Translations under genes and position numbers: made by a program | Part shown: positions 11,087 to 22,676 of the stretch, piece by piece | How positions within the stretch are numbered: the stretch's first letter is position 1 | How the letters are laid out: the number at the start of each line of letters is the position of its first letter | Assembly (NCBI GenBank): GCA_004431415.1 | Contig: QPMI01000609.1 | Location: forward strand, 161,440-225,439 | Direction: 5' to 3' | DNA: 64,000 nt | Source: Cyanophora paradoxa | Taxonomy: Eukaryota; Glaucocystophyceae; Cyanophorales; Cyanophoraceae | Notes under the pieces: generated by a model | Told to the model about the DNA's origin: nothing | The model's input: only the letters and a program-made list of their open reading frames with translations | Databases searched by the model: none

Positions 11087-12257
11087 CGGCACCCAGGCGC
11101 GCGGCACAGGCGGCCCGGCTCACCTTATAGAAACTGAATCCCAATGTAATACATGTTGTTTCTCAGGGCTCGGATGCAGGCGCGGGGCCCGCCCTGGGGA
11201 GGACGGGCGTGGTTCCGCGGGCCCATCATTCTCAGGTGCCCCCGGGCCCCTCACTCCCTCGAGGCGATTCTTCTGTGTCGCGACCGGCGACCCCGGCTCA
11301 CCTTATAGAAACTGAATCCCAATGTAATACATGTTGTTTCTCAGGGCTCGGATGCAGGCGCGGGGCCCGCCCTGGGGAGGACGGGCGTGGTTCCGCGGGC
11401 CCATCATTCTCAGGTGCCCCCGGGCCCCTCACTCCCTCGAGGCGATTCTTCTGTGTCGCGACCGGCGACCCCGGCTCACCTTATAGAAACTGAATCCCAA
11501 TGTAATACATGTTGTTTCTCAGGGCTCGGATGCAGGCGCGGGGCCCGCCCTGGGGAGGACGGGCGTGGTTCCGCGGGCCCATCATTCTCAGGTGCCCCCG
11601 GGCCCCTCACTCCCTCGAGGCGATTCTTCTGTGTCGCGCCCGGCGACCCCGGCTCACCTTATAGAAACTGCATTCCAATGTAATACATGTTGTTTCTCAG
11701 GGCTCGGATGCAGGCGCGGGGCCCGCTTTGGGGAGGACGGGCGTGGTTCCGCGGGCCCATCATTCTCAGGTGCCCCCCTCACTCCCTCGAGGCGATTCTT
11801 CTGTGTCGCGCCCGGCGACCCCGGCTCACCTTATAGAAACTGAATCCCAATGTAATACATGTTGTTTCTCAGGGCTCGGATGCAGGCGCGGGGCCCGCCC
11901 TGGGGAGGACGGGCGTGGTTCCGCGGGCCCATCATTCTCAGGTGCCCCCGGGCCCCTCACTCCCTCGAGGCGATTCTTCTGTGTCGCGCCCGGCGGCCCC
12001 GGCTCACCTTATAGAAACTGAATCCCAATGTAATACATGTTGTTTCTCAGGGCTCGGATGCAGGCGCGGGGCCCGCCCTGGGGAGGACGGGCGTGGTTCC
12101 GCGGGCCCATCATTCTCAGGTGCCCCCGGGCCCCTCACTCCCTCGAGGCGATTCTTCTGTGTCGCGCCCGGCGGCCCCGGCTCACCTTATAGAAACTGCA
12201 TTCCAATGTAATACATGTTGTTTCTCAGGGCTCGGATGCAGGCGCGGGGCCCGCCCT
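11087..12257 (+). repeat. 178-bp tandem repeat array, about 6.5 copies
   Basis: Units begin about 11101, 11279, 11457, 11635, 11807, 11985 and 12163 (judged from CGGCTCACCTTATAG). The fourth unit lacks 6 bp. Copies differ at few positions (GAATCCC or CATTCC; GACCCC or GGCCCC). Each unit contains TGTTGTTTCTCAG followed 13 bp later by GGATGCAG and GGCGCGGGG, which looks like an intron acceptor plus a GC-type donor. The unit length is not divisible by 3, so the roughly 95-residue frames that recur are not a repeated protein. The last copy is cut by the inverted-repeat element starting at 12258. Confidence 0.92.
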
Positions 12258-14733
12258 ACACATATTGAAAAACGAATTTAAATCCCTCCGCTTCGCGCTT
12301 CGCGCTTCGCTCCTGGATCAGGCGAAGCCTCTTTCAGGCGAAGCCTCTTTCTCAAACCCAAAAACCGCCGATATAAATTCCTTTTTTAACCTTTTTTTCC
12401 ACTCAAGATCCCCCCTGCTAAATAATTTCCGCGTCGCACTCCCTCGAGGACGAATTATTAATTCTGCCTCGACACGGACGCGATTGCCGCTAATGACTCA
12501 GCTACCCTAACCCCCACAGACCTCTCTAGATCCATTTTTAGCGTCGTGGCTCCCCTAAGACGACCGCTCGCCCGTGGGCGTCGCGCGAAAATCGAATTTC
12601 CCTCTGGATCAATTCCGGTACTTAACCTCCGACAAATGCAGTCCGAGTCAGAAGGTGGGACCCGGTCCCGCCCGGTCCCGCGACGAAATCGCGCCAGGGA
12701 CGCCCCAGAACGATACAGAATGCCGCGCGAGGGCGAGCGCATCGCCGCAAACTCGATTTCAAGCGCCGTCGACGCTCCAGTGCGAAGAGTCGGCCGAAAA
12801 TTTGATCCAGCGCTAGCCGGTCCCGCCCGGTCCCGCGACGCGCGCAATCGATGCGTACTGGCGCGCATGGACATAGCAGGGCCTGCGCACCCCCGAAATC
12901 CGCTTTTCGGAGCCGGAACAGCGCAGGAAGGTACCCGACGGCCAAAATTCGATCCTGCACGCGCCCTGACATCTTTCCGCGCGCCCACGCCGCGGCGCAT
13001 GCGCGGAACGATAGCATAAGCATTTAAGATGTAGGCAAAGTCTTCCGCACGCTTTGCGTATGCGACGGGCCGCGAGGACCCAGCCGACCCCGAAAATTCG
13101 ATCCTGCATGGACCTGCACATCTTTCCGCGCGCCCTCGCCTCGAGCTCCGCAGCCCCGCACATCGATGCTATAGCTATATGCATTCAAGATTCTGTTTAA
13201 GCGATTCGCAAGCTCTGTGCATGCGCCTGGCCGCGAGAACCTTGCCCTCCCGGGCCTCCCTCTCAACAATATTATATATAATTCATCTCCTCTAATCTCA
13301 ACCTGCTCCGGCCTCCCTTTATTTCCTCAGTACATTAATATTCCTCTAGTTATATTCCTCTAGCCGGCCAGCGGTAGCTGGACTGGCCGTCAGCCGGCCA
13401 GCTTCCAACCAGAAAGCTGTTCGCGATCGGCCAGGCCGCTGGCCAGTGCCCTATAGGCCTACTGTGACAGCCGCGAGGGCGTCCGCGAGGCTTCGCCGTA
13501 CTTAGTGCTCCGCAGGAGCACGGATCTTGTCTCAAACCCAAAAACCGCCGATATAAATTCCTTTTTTAACCTTTTTTTCCACTCAAGATCCCCCTGCTAA
13601 ATAATTTCCGCGTCGCACTCCCTCGAGGACGAATTATTAATTCTGCCTCGACACGGACGCGATTGCCGCTAATGACTCAGCTACCCTAACCCCCACAGAC
13701 CTCTCTAGATCCATTTTTAGCGTCGTGGCTCCCTAAGACGACCGCTCGCCCGTGGGCGTCGCGCGAAAATCGAATTTCCCTCTGGATCAATTCCGGTACT
13801 TAACCTCCGACAAATGCAGTCCGAGTCAGAAGGTGGGACCCGGTCCCGCCCGGTCCCGCGACGAAATCGCGCCAGGGACGCCCCAGAACGATACAGAATG
13901 CCGCGCGAGGGCGAGCGCATCGCCGCAAACTCGATTTCAAGCGCCGTCGACGCTCCAGTGCGAAGAGTCGGCCGAAAATTTGATCCAGCGCTAGCCGGTC
14001 CCGCCCGGTCCCGCGACGCGCGCAATCGATGCGTACTGGCGCGCATGGACATAGCAGGGCCTGCGCACCCCCGAAATCCGCTTTTCGGAGCCGGAACAGC
14101 GCAGGAAGGTACCCGACGGCCAAAATTCGATCCTGCACGCGCCCTGACATCTTTCCGCGCGCCCACGCCGCGGCGCATGCGCGGAACGATAGCATAAGCA
14201 TTTAAGATGTAGGCAAAGTCTTCCGCACGCTTTGCGTATGCGACGGGCCGCGAGGACCCAGCCGACCCCGAAAATTCGATCCTGCATGGACCTGCACATC
14301 TTTCCGCGCGCCCTCGCCTCGAGCTCCGCAGCCCCGCACATCGATGCTATAGCTATATGCATTCAAGATTCTGTTTAAGCGATTCGCAAGCTCTGTGCAT
14401 GCGCCTGGCCGCGAGAACCTTGCCCCTCCCGGGCCTCCCTCTCAACAATATTATATATAATTCATCTCCTCTAATCTCAACCTGCTCCGGCCTCCCTTTA
14501 TTTCCTCAGTACATTAATATTCCTCTAGTTATATTCCTCTAGCCGGCCAGCGGTAGCTGGACTGGCCGTCAGCCGGCCAGCTTCCAACCAGAAAGCTGTT
14601 CGCGATCGGCCAGGCCGCTGGCCAGTGCCCTATAGGCCTACTGTGACAGCCGCGAGGGCGTCCGCGAGGCTTCGCCGTACTTAGTGCTCCGCAGGAGCAC
14701 GGATCTTGTTTAAATTCGTTTTTCAATATGTGT
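12258..14733 (+). mobile_element. Element of two tandem 1.18-kb units bounded by 25-bp inverted repeats
   Basis: The ends are perfect 25-bp inverted repeats (12258-12282 and 14709-14733; ACACATATTGAAAAACGAAT and its complement). Inside are two nearly identical units, about 12351-13530 and 13531-14708. Units differ mostly by one or two bases in homopolymers. The unit starts CTCAAACCCAAAAACCGCC and ends GGAGCACGGATCTTG. Two short AGGCGAAGCCTCTTT repeats lie at 12316-12350. No transposase is encoded, so this would be non-autonomous. Inverted relatives of the unit form the 32.4-39.9 kb array. The 178-bp array ends exactly at its left border. Confidence 0.8.
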
Positions 14734-15044
14734 TAATTTAATACTAAAATACATATTTTTCGATTAATTTCTTTAACTTTTTATGCAAACTTTGTATAAA
14801 ATAATGCAAACTTTGTATTAAAAATGAAAACGCGTTTACCAAAATGCATATTTTCGATTAAACTTCGATAGATTCAATTGATCTTATATCGATTGATTAT
14901 GTACTTTGTTGTTTACATACAAATCTGCGATAGATTAACATTAAACTACTTAAAGAACGATATAATCGCGATTAATTCGCATAAATTCGCATAAACTCGA
15001 TATATCTCTCATGTATTGAAGTAGACCACCGCCCATTCTGTATC

Positions 15045-15310
15045 GAAAAACGCAAAAAGTGTCACAGAGTTGCATTGTGTCCAATTGAACAATCGATGAG
15101 ATCGCTGATGTACATTTTTGCACCGAAAAAGTGTCACAGAGTTGCATTATGTCCAATTAAACAATTGAGGAGATTGCGCGATTTTCTATTGGAATATATC
15201 GGAACTGCATCACGTCCAATTAAACAATCGATGAGATTCGGTTGTATATTTTAGATCGAAAAAGTGTCACAGAGTTGCATGGTCTCCAATTGAACAATCG
15301 ATTAGATTCC
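15045..15310 (+). repeat. Four degenerate copies of a ~75-85 bp repeat
   Basis: The core GTGTCACAGAGTTGCAT...CCAATT(G/A)AACAATCGATGAGAT recurs at about 15058, 15129, 15205 (diverged) and 15264. The array stops abruptly at the GC island at 15316. Confidence 0.8.
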
Positions 15311-15315
15311 TCGGC

Positions 15316-15520
15316 CCGCCGCGCCGGGCCCGGCCGGCCGCGCGGCCCCGCGGCGCGGGCCCCCAGTGGCCCCCCACTGGGCCAGGGCCCAGGCCCCGGC
15401 CCCCGGGCCCCGGCACTGGGTCGGCAGCCGGGGGCTCCCGGTTTCCGGCCCCCCGCGGCCCCGCCGGGGCCCGGGCCGGGCCCTAGGCCCCCTCAGGCTA
15501 GCCAGGCCCCTAGCTAGGGG
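15316..15520. repeat. GC island of short palindromes
   Basis: Roughly 200 bp of almost only G and C, made of GGGCCC, CCGGCC and CCCCGGGG blocks that can form many hairpins. It has very sharp borders with AT-rich DNA. Similar islands lie at about 6985-7040, 16122-16255, 20783-20803, 30958-30980, 31120-31170 and 40770-40850. Confidence 0.75.
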
Positions 15521-16727
15521 CTGAGGCGGAGGCTTTTCGAATTCGAATTCGGCGAAAAGGTTTCGCGGAAGGCTCTTTTATCATTGTATACGTATAACTA
15601 TATATATAAACATAACAAAATATCATGATCAGGGGCTCTTTTCTCCACCACACCGGACGAATACAACGAGCACGAAAAAAGATACCGGGTACAAGGTACC
15701 TCGTACATTGCTGGGGCAGCGTCCGAGAAATTAACACTGACTTTATTTCGAATTCGATTTTAATTTGTATGTAGCTATATTATATATATAGCATAGCTAG
15801 ATATATATATCTTAGAAAACTTTTAATATTGCGCGATATTGCGCATTATAATATTCAGATTGCGCGTACGTATATACGTACGTGTACGTATATCACGGTA
15901 TATGTATATAAATCGCAATATTTGCGCATACGAGCTATTTAATTTTCAAAATCAAAAATTATGTGACTTTTGTTCGTCATTTCGATCGCTGTACTTGAGC
16001 GCTAGCTATAGCTTGCCAAGTTCAACGGTTGTCTAAGTACGAACGAGTTGAGACTCCTTGAGAGTCCCTGAGACCCTCGAAACTCCGAAGTTCCAATTGG
16101 GCGCAACAAGTACCCTGTTTTGGTACGCCGGCCGGCGCCCGCCGGCCGGCCCGGCCCGCGCCGGGCCGGCGCGCCGCGGCGCCGGCGCCGGCCGCTGCCG
16201 CGCGCGGCGCTGCGCGCGGCGCCGCCGGGTACCGCGCGCGCGCGTCGCGCGCGTTAACGTTGCAGGCGGGTGCGAGGCGTTTCCTAGGCGACGAATGCCG
16301 TACGCGCGTGGTGCGCAGCCGCTGCAGGCTCCGATCCGATATCGACGGCGATATTCGCGCGCAGTTGCAGCAGCTGCAGCTATAGCTTCATAGCGAGCGA
16401 GCCGCCGCGGAGCAGCAGCCTAGCGCTCTCATATTATGAGTCATATAGTGTAGCGCGAGCAGTGCGCGTACGTATACGACAGCGAGTGTTTGCACGCTGC
16501 AACTGCGGACCAGTGCACGTGAGGGCTTTTCAGGATCTGCGGACGTGAGTGTCAAGCCGCACCCGTGTCAGCCAGCTTAACCTTGAGCTTGCCAGCCGGG
16601 AAATCTTCCGATCCGCCGAATCCACACGCGCAAGCGCACATCGGCCGGCCGATTAGAACAGACTCGGGGAGCAGTACACATAGCGTTCGAAATTTTCGTC
16701 GAAGCTTTGCGGGAGCAGCAACGAAAA

Positions 16728-18349
16728 ATGCGGACACGGGCTCGCGCTGCAGACGCGATGCGAGCGGCCTTGACCATAGAAAGCGAGTTAAAAGCGGCCC
16801 CGGATTGTTTTCATGCAGCAGGGCCCAGCTCTCCGAACATATCCGAAAACGGCTCCAGCTGCCTTTCGTTGATTTCTGCGGAGGAGAGGGCCGAGTCTAT
16901 CTATGGGGAGGCCTGCGGCAGCAGCGCCGGCCGGGCGGGCGTCTCGAGCACGGACGAGGAGCTGGAAGGTGCGCCGCCCGCTGCGCTCAGGCGGCACAGG
17001 GGCGAGAATTACTCACGATCGCACATTAAACAGCATTCGCGTCCTCGCTTGGCCCGCTCGCGCACCACTCGAATTCGAGCCGGTGGCGCTGCGACGAAAT
17101 ACGTTCGTCTCTCTTTCTCCGAGCGCTAGCTTCTGTGCTCGCCATTTTAACGGAGCTCGCAGCTTTCGGCGATACGAATCCTGCGCTGGGCGAAGACGAG
17201 GGCCTGAGGGAATTCTCTGCGCCGCGGGCGAAACGCCCGCGCCTGATGCGCACGCTGCTGGTGCCGTCAAGCCTGGCCGAAAGCCTCCCCCAAGTCCCGC
17301 CGAGCTGCAGCGAGCCTCTAGATCTAGGCGACGTGTGCTCCAACGTGTTTGAGGCCCCGCACTCCTTTTGCCTGCGCTTCGACGTGAGTCACGATTACTA
17401 TTCCCTGCGCATTCATCGCGCGGCCGCTGTTCCGCAGCTGAGACGCGAGCGTGCAGAGCGTGCGGGCCCCCTTCCGAGTGATCCCGCCGGAGGCTGCGGC
17501 GATCATGCGGTCGTTCGCGGAGTGCATCGATATCGAGGCGCCGGCCGAGGGCGGCGCGCCGGCTTCGCCGCCGGCGCCGGGGCCGGATGACGAAGACCAC
17601 AAGGGCGCGGCGCCGGCGCCGGCGCCGCTGCCGACGCCGGCGTCGCTCGAGGCGCACTTGGACGTCGAGCGGCTCGTGCGCGTCCTCTCCGACCCGCGCA
17701 CGACGAACACCCAGCTCTACCGTACCCCGGTGCGCACGCACGCGTACCCGTATCCACGCATGCTGCACGACCGGCCCGTCCCTTGACGCCGTGCGTGCAG
17801 GAGGGCCGGCGCCTGGTGGGCGCCCTGCTCGAGCGCGTGGGCCCACAGGAGTGCGCGGCGGTCACCTCGGCCCTCCTCCTCGCCCTCCTCGCCGCCCCTT
17901 CCGCCTTCTCCGACGCGTCCGAGGCCCACTGGTGCCCCCGCCCCCGCCCCCGCCCCTGCCCCGCTGACCCCCGGACCCCCCACAGCATGGCGGAGGCCTG
18001 CCGGAACGTCGCCCGTGTGCTCTCCCGCGCGGACGAGCCGAGCGCGAGCTCAAGGCCGGCGGAGCGCCCGCGCCCCCTCGCGCCGGCGTGCCAGGTCGTC
18101 TCCCTCCTCAAGAAGGCCCGCTCCGTCTGCAAGTCCGCCTTTGGCAAGGTCCGCCCCATCAAATTCAAAAATCAAAAATTCAAATTCAAACCTTCGTTCG
18201 CAGCTCTCGGAGGAGGTGGCGCGCTGCGACGTGGACCTGGGGTCGCTGAGCCGGCGGGCCGGGGACGTCGTGGCCTCGGTCGGCCACTACGAGAAGGCCC
18301 AGGAGGCCTGCGTCGAGCTCGGCTGCCCCATGCCCCGGCCCTCCTTCTG
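16728..18349 (+). CDS. Possible PAT1-like mRNA decapping factor
   Basis: Proposed start ATG 16728. Exons join in frame as 16728-about 16966, 17163-about 17384, about 17459-17720, 17802-17930, about 17985-18147 and 18202-18349 (stop). All donors are GT (gtgcgcc, gtgagtc, gtacccc, gtgcccc, gtccgcc). Splicing gives STDEELEAFGDTNPALGEDE, which resembles the acidic 'ELDALNDETFG' region near the start of PAT1 proteins. Later, EGRRLVGALLERVGP followed by a Leu-rich helix resembles the basic GRRLxxRxLxxL helix of the PAT1 C-terminal helical repeat. The end, about 50 residues (LSEEVARCDVDLGSLSRRAG onward), is helical. The protein is about 370-400 residues, shorter than typical PAT1. PAT1 links deadenylation to decapping in P-bodies. 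The family call is inference from two motifs; the existence of the gene is much surer. Confidence 0.55.
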
Positions 18350-20976
18350 AGCGGGCGGGCGCGGCGGCCGCGGCCGGCAACCCTCTTTCACATATATCTA
18401 CGAGACTCGACTCTCGAGTCTGGCCCCGCGGCCGCGAGCGCGGGCCGGCCATTTCCGCGTGCAAGATTTACATCCGTACGCGTAGTCCAGGCGCGCATGC
18501 AGCAGTATATATGCGCATGCAGGAGCGCTAGCTCACATTTTTCATATATAGAGTATAATTGCCGGTTACCTGATCATGAACTGCCAGGCTGTGCTTTTCT
18601 CTTTTTGAGGCTCATTCATTCACATATAACGGCCCTGGATCGGGCCATGGCCATGGCATTCCAGTGTCCGACGGTCGAGCCATCATTAGATTTTCCCATC
18701 CATTTCAATTTCAATTCTCCCACCATTCTCCTGTTCAGACTGTTTCGAGCTTGGCGGAGCTAGAGGCGACATTGCACGATATATAGTTTAATTCGTGCAA
18801 TGTCCGGCGACATCAGGTCCGCCGTTGATAATTAATATTAGCTTGACTTAGTAAGCCTATTAGCCCGGTCTAGTACGTTCAAGCAGCGGTGCCTGATAAC
18901 CCCGGTAGCTATAGCTCACAGAAGCGCAGATTCTTCGAAGTATAGACATGCCAGATTCTTCGAAGTTGTCAGTTTGGGTTTTGTGCGTATGACGGCATCA
19001 TGGTATTTCTCAGAGTCTATTTTTTTTTTTGGTGAATTACCGGCCACAGTCTCTAGACACCAGCACTGCGGGGGCTGCCCATGGCCAGGGGGCATAAAGA
19101 CAAAAAAGCAAAATAACTAAGACAAGAGCACGAAGAAAGATAAGACAAAGAGCCAAAATCAGAGTCTAATCGTTGATTCATAAATGTTTAATCTCAATAA
19201 ACATCATAGTATGCTCAAAATTTTAAATCGAGCAGTGGCGAATTCAAAAATGATTCGAATTCGAAGGGAGACCCTCGCGCGGCCCCTCAGGTCAAGACTA
19301 GTATTTACGTAGTTATAGGGCCCCGCCAAAGGCTTTCGAATTTCCTTACGGGGCTTTCGAGGCCCTGATCATGAGGGCCAGGTCGCAGTGTGCCTCAGCG
19401 AGTTCTAACCGTTGAACGACTCTCATCAGGGCATGCGTTATGGCATCGGAGATCGACTCAGGGCGGCGATGATCAGGATTCATGATCATCATGATATCGA
19501 TCATCGGATCAGGATGGGAGTCGTCAATGACTCGTCATGATCATGGCATAGACTCATAAGCTTGCAACTTCTAGAAAACTTCAAGGCTTCAAGGCTTGCA
19601 GCCTCAGGCTGCAGCTTCAAGGCTTGAAAAATAAATTGAAGCCTGCAACTAGGCTGCAATTGCAAGTTCTGCAATTTGGCAACAGCGCTAGCAGGCTGCA
19701 AGGAGCCTGTCGACGTCAGGGAACGAAACGCCCGAACTTCGGAGCGTTCACATGCAGAGGGCCATTTCTTGCATTCATTCCCCTGAGCTATATCTGGCGC
19801 CTCCATCTGGCCCCGCTCGCCGCCGCTGTACACGCCGCACATCGCGGCACATGTACAGCTACTGCTATAGGTCCGTGGCTCACTTTGCATCGTGCTCGGT
19901 TCGCTCACCGCGGGCGATCCGGCGCAGCGCATCTGGCGGTTCGTCGCCCTCGCGCCGCCGCCGCATGTCAACGCGATCCCGTGCGCGTGGTTGTGGCGGA
20001 GCGCGCGCGCAGGGCATGGGGGCGGCATGCTGCAGCTCGTCGGCGATAGCGGCGGCGCCTGGGGAGTGCGACGCGCTCGAGCGTTTCGCACACCGGGCGA
20101 TGTGTGGCTGGAGCTGGTGCCTCGTAACGCTGTCCCCCCCGGTTTTGGGCAGCCCCAAAACCGGCGCTGGCGCGGCGGCGGCAGCGCGGAGGACCCGAAG
20201 CGGTACACAGCGCAATCGGCGCTCTGTACTGCGCATGCATAACGCGACCAGAGCGCTAGCAGCGCGGACTGCATGACGGAATCGCTGCCCCCCCCCTCCG
20301 CAAGCGGGCGCGCGGGACCTTGGCGCGCGGGCGCGCAGCGCGGATCCGCTAGCAAAAAGGACCTATGCGCGCCGATTCCCTAGCACTCGTGTAGCTGTCT
20401 TGTCGATCCCGCGCCGCGAATCCCGCGCCCGCAGTGGTCGAAAATCGATGGTAACGGCGCTAGACGCCGCATAACGTATGATGATCAGCATCCCGCAATC
20501 TTTATTTATGCCAGCTGGCGCGTAGCGCGCTGCCCCCCTCGCCCCGCCATGCCACAACACACACTCCCCAACCGAGTGATGCAATTAACTTTCTAGCAGA
20601 ATGCGCTCTTGTGTCCCTGATACTACCATAGCTATAGGCCTCGCTATAGACTCATTAATATATTGGGAATGACATACTGTAAAGCAGGAAATATTTAAGA
20701 GCCCAAAATGTTTAGTAATTCCGGGGTTCGGCCGGTTTAGTAGGCCTAGAATAAATAAGAGTGGTACAGTGGTACTACGGTCCGCCGGCCCGGCGCCGGG
20801 CCGGTACGAATTGAAGAATTTGGCCTACTAGTAGTACGTATCGCACGGTATCGGCAGTACCACGGTAACATGATTTGGTACACGTACTAAAACCGCAACC
20901 CTCTCTACCGCCTACCGCCGCACCGCGACCCTCTCTCCTTCGGGGAGCACGCTCCAGTTGGGGCTCTGTACCCCCC
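18350..20976. other. Intergenic region, no supported gene
   Basis: Contains a dispersed repeat (19018-19100), a low-complexity palindromic stretch rich in CTTCAAGGC and GCTGCAG (19556-19690), and a moderately GC-rich stretch (19750-20360) open in several frames. None of those frames shows recognisable protein sequence, introns or family motifs. Confidence 0.55.
19018..19100 (+). repeat. Dispersed repeat with T-tract, copies at 31283-31345 and 40040-40118
   Basis: A T-run followed by GGTGAATTACCGGCCACAG, then CACCAGCACTGCGGGGGCTG. The copy at 40040-40118 is nearly identical and in the same orientation. The one at 31283-31345 is inverted and more diverged. A terminal T/A tract suggests a retroposed origin. 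Confidence 0.85.
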
Positions 20977-22509
20977 TTAGCGCCACGGGGGGTGGACAGG
21001 GGGGGGAAGAACCTGCTGGGTACGGAGCCATCGGAAGTCCTCCACGGCCGCCCACCGGTTCTCGACTCCCTCGAATCCCGCCTCCTGCGCGCGCGCCCAG
21101 CCGCCCGCATCGGCGCAGGCTCCGTGTACCCCCTTGTACCCGGTTGCCGCACCCTGGACTGGGACGGAAGCTCGGGGTACGAGAGGTTGTAGGGGGCGAA
21201 TCGGAGCCCCGAGCAGTGCTCGATGATGGGGCCGCTCCGCACGTGCACGTAGAAGTCGCACCCCTTCGCGTCGTGGATCCGGATCTGCTCATTCAGGTGA
21301 GGCTCAGATGAGCGGGGGCGACGTCGAGGAGGGGGCGGGGGCGGGGGCGGGGGCGGGGGCGGGCCTGGCGGCTCATAAGGGAGAAGGAGCAGCGCTCGGC
21401 GCCCTCGATGCGGACGGACCCGTCCACAGGCCCCGCGTGTACCCGGCAGTTCTCCACCCTGCGCGCCCGCCAAAAGTGAGCCAGAGCTGAGCGATCCAAG
21501 ACGAGGAAGGCCCCAATCAAAGCGCCTGTGGATGTGCAGGGCGGAGGTGCGCTGGAGGAGGAAGACGTCGCAGTCCTTCAGGTCCCGCAGGATGACGTCA
21601 CGCCCGGGCTCCAGCTCCCCGGCGCCCCGCACCAGGACCTGGCCGGCTAGCCCCGCGATGCAGACCGTCCGCTCGTCCAGTGGCCCTGCGACGACGACCT
21701 TGGGTCGGGGGGCGAGGGAGGGGAGGGGCCCGCGTCCGCGGGCGGGGGCGTCGTCGGCCCCGCGCACCGCCGGCGGGCTGGGACGCAGCCGGCGCAGGCG
21801 GCTCCTCTCTGGAGGCCTCCGGCGGCTGCTGCGGCGCGCGTCGGCGGGGCCGGCTTGCGCCCCTCTCGCGCGGCGCGCGCGCGCACCGTGGGGGCGGGCG
21901 CGGCGGCCGAAGCCGACGTGCCGGGGGACGGCGTGCGGCGGCTGCTGAAGGCGAACTTCTTCTTGGGGGCGACGGCCGCCTTGAGGGTCGCGTGCTCCTT
22001 CTCCAGCCTCGCCAGAACCTGAAGGCGTCGTCGGCGCCGCGCGGGGCTCGCTCGGGGTTCGGTTCGCGGGCGGGCCGGCGCACGTCCTGGGACTGGCGCA
22101 GGTCGTACGGGGGAAGGAACCGCGCCGCCCTCGTCACGCTCGCCTGCAGCTCCGCGACCCTCGCCGCGAGCTCGTCCAGCCTCGCCGACGCCTCCTCGCC
22201 CTGCAGCGCCTTCGCCGCGCCCAGTGCTTCCGCGATGGCTGCGCGCCGCGCGGGTCGGGCACCCAGCGCGGCCACTGGCGGAGCGAGCGCACCGTTCTTC
22301 TCCTTCGTGAATGTCTGGTGGAACGCGGCGGCGCTCTCGCCGGGGTCCTGGTGCTCCTCGCGCTGCGCCTGCTTTAGCTCCCGCTGAACCGCGCGGCTCG
22401 CCTCGGCGGCGGCCAGACGCTCCTCGAACGCCGCGCGCTTGTCCTGCGCGCGCGTCAGCCGGCACGATGGCGCTGGCAGAGCTGGCGGCGCTGGCATGGG
22501 CTCGCACAT
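20977..22509 (-). CDS. TBCC: Tubulin-folding cofactor C
   Basis: This is the GTPase-activating factor of the tubulin-folding machinery, acting with cofactors D and E to release native tubulin heterodimers in the cytosol. Exons: 22509-22084, 22018 to about 21800 (end unclear), 21685-21526, 21458-21365, 21284-21153 and 21084-20977 (stop TAA). The two introns 21459-21525 and 21285-21364 are GC-AG; 22019-22083 and 21085-21152 are GT-AG. The N-terminal spectrin-like helices include ESAAAFHQTFTKEKNGAL and a coiled region. A Pro/Ala-rich linker follows. The C-terminal beta-helix domain carries LKDCDVFLLQRTSALHIHR, NCRVHAGPVDGSVRIEGAE and GCDFYVHVRSGPIIEHC, the last followed by the family's RFAPYNLSYPEL. 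The end NRWAAVEDFRWL is the usual TBCC tail. It is divergent from the PKD gene 167 bp away. Confidence 0.93.
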
Positions 22510-22676
22510 CGCTCATTGCGGGTGCGAGCGGCGCGCTGGCCCGAGATTCCGCGCTGCTCTACAAGAGTACGTCGACAGCGACAGCAGAGGCCAGAGGAAC
22601 CAGAACAAGCTCAAACGGGGCCGGGGGTTAGTCTGAGCAGGGTACAGTTGCCGCGCCGCCTCACCAGCAGAGCGCG
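22510..22676. promoter_or_regulatory. Divergent intergenic (probable bidirectional promoter) region
   Basis: 167 bp between the TBCC start (minus) and the PKD-repeat gene start (plus). No classical core-promoter element is evident. The role is inferred from head-to-head arrangement only. Confidence 0.4.

Larger units (their letters stand above)
14734..16500. other. AT-rich intergenic region with a GC island
   Basis: AT-rich sequence with TATA runs (14740-15310, 15580-16030) is interrupted by a nearly pure GC island (15316-15520) and a palindromic GC patch (16122-16255). No gene is supported. Confidence 0.6.

Noticed and set aside
11209-12281. Repeated ~95-residue plus-strand frames
   Set aside because: They come from the 178-bp tandem array, whose unit is not a multiple of three, so the frames only overlap by chance.
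12500-12520. CTACCCTAACCCCC as a telomere remnant
   Set aside because: It occurs once per satellite unit and is not tandem; no telomeric repeat array exists here.
12458-14362. Frames of 120-180 codons, repeated at 32.7-39.7 kb
   Set aside because: They shift frame between near-identical satellite units and show no selection for any one frame.
19501-20355. A 284-codon minus-strand frame
   Set aside because: No domain, no codon pattern like nearby genes, and it ends in low-complexity palindromic sequence.
20977-22509. Retinitis pigmentosa 2 (RP2) instead of TBCC
   Set aside because: RP2 has a C-terminal NDK-like domain and short N-terminus; this gene ends right after the beta-helix with the TBCC-type tail and has the spectrin-like N-terminal helices.
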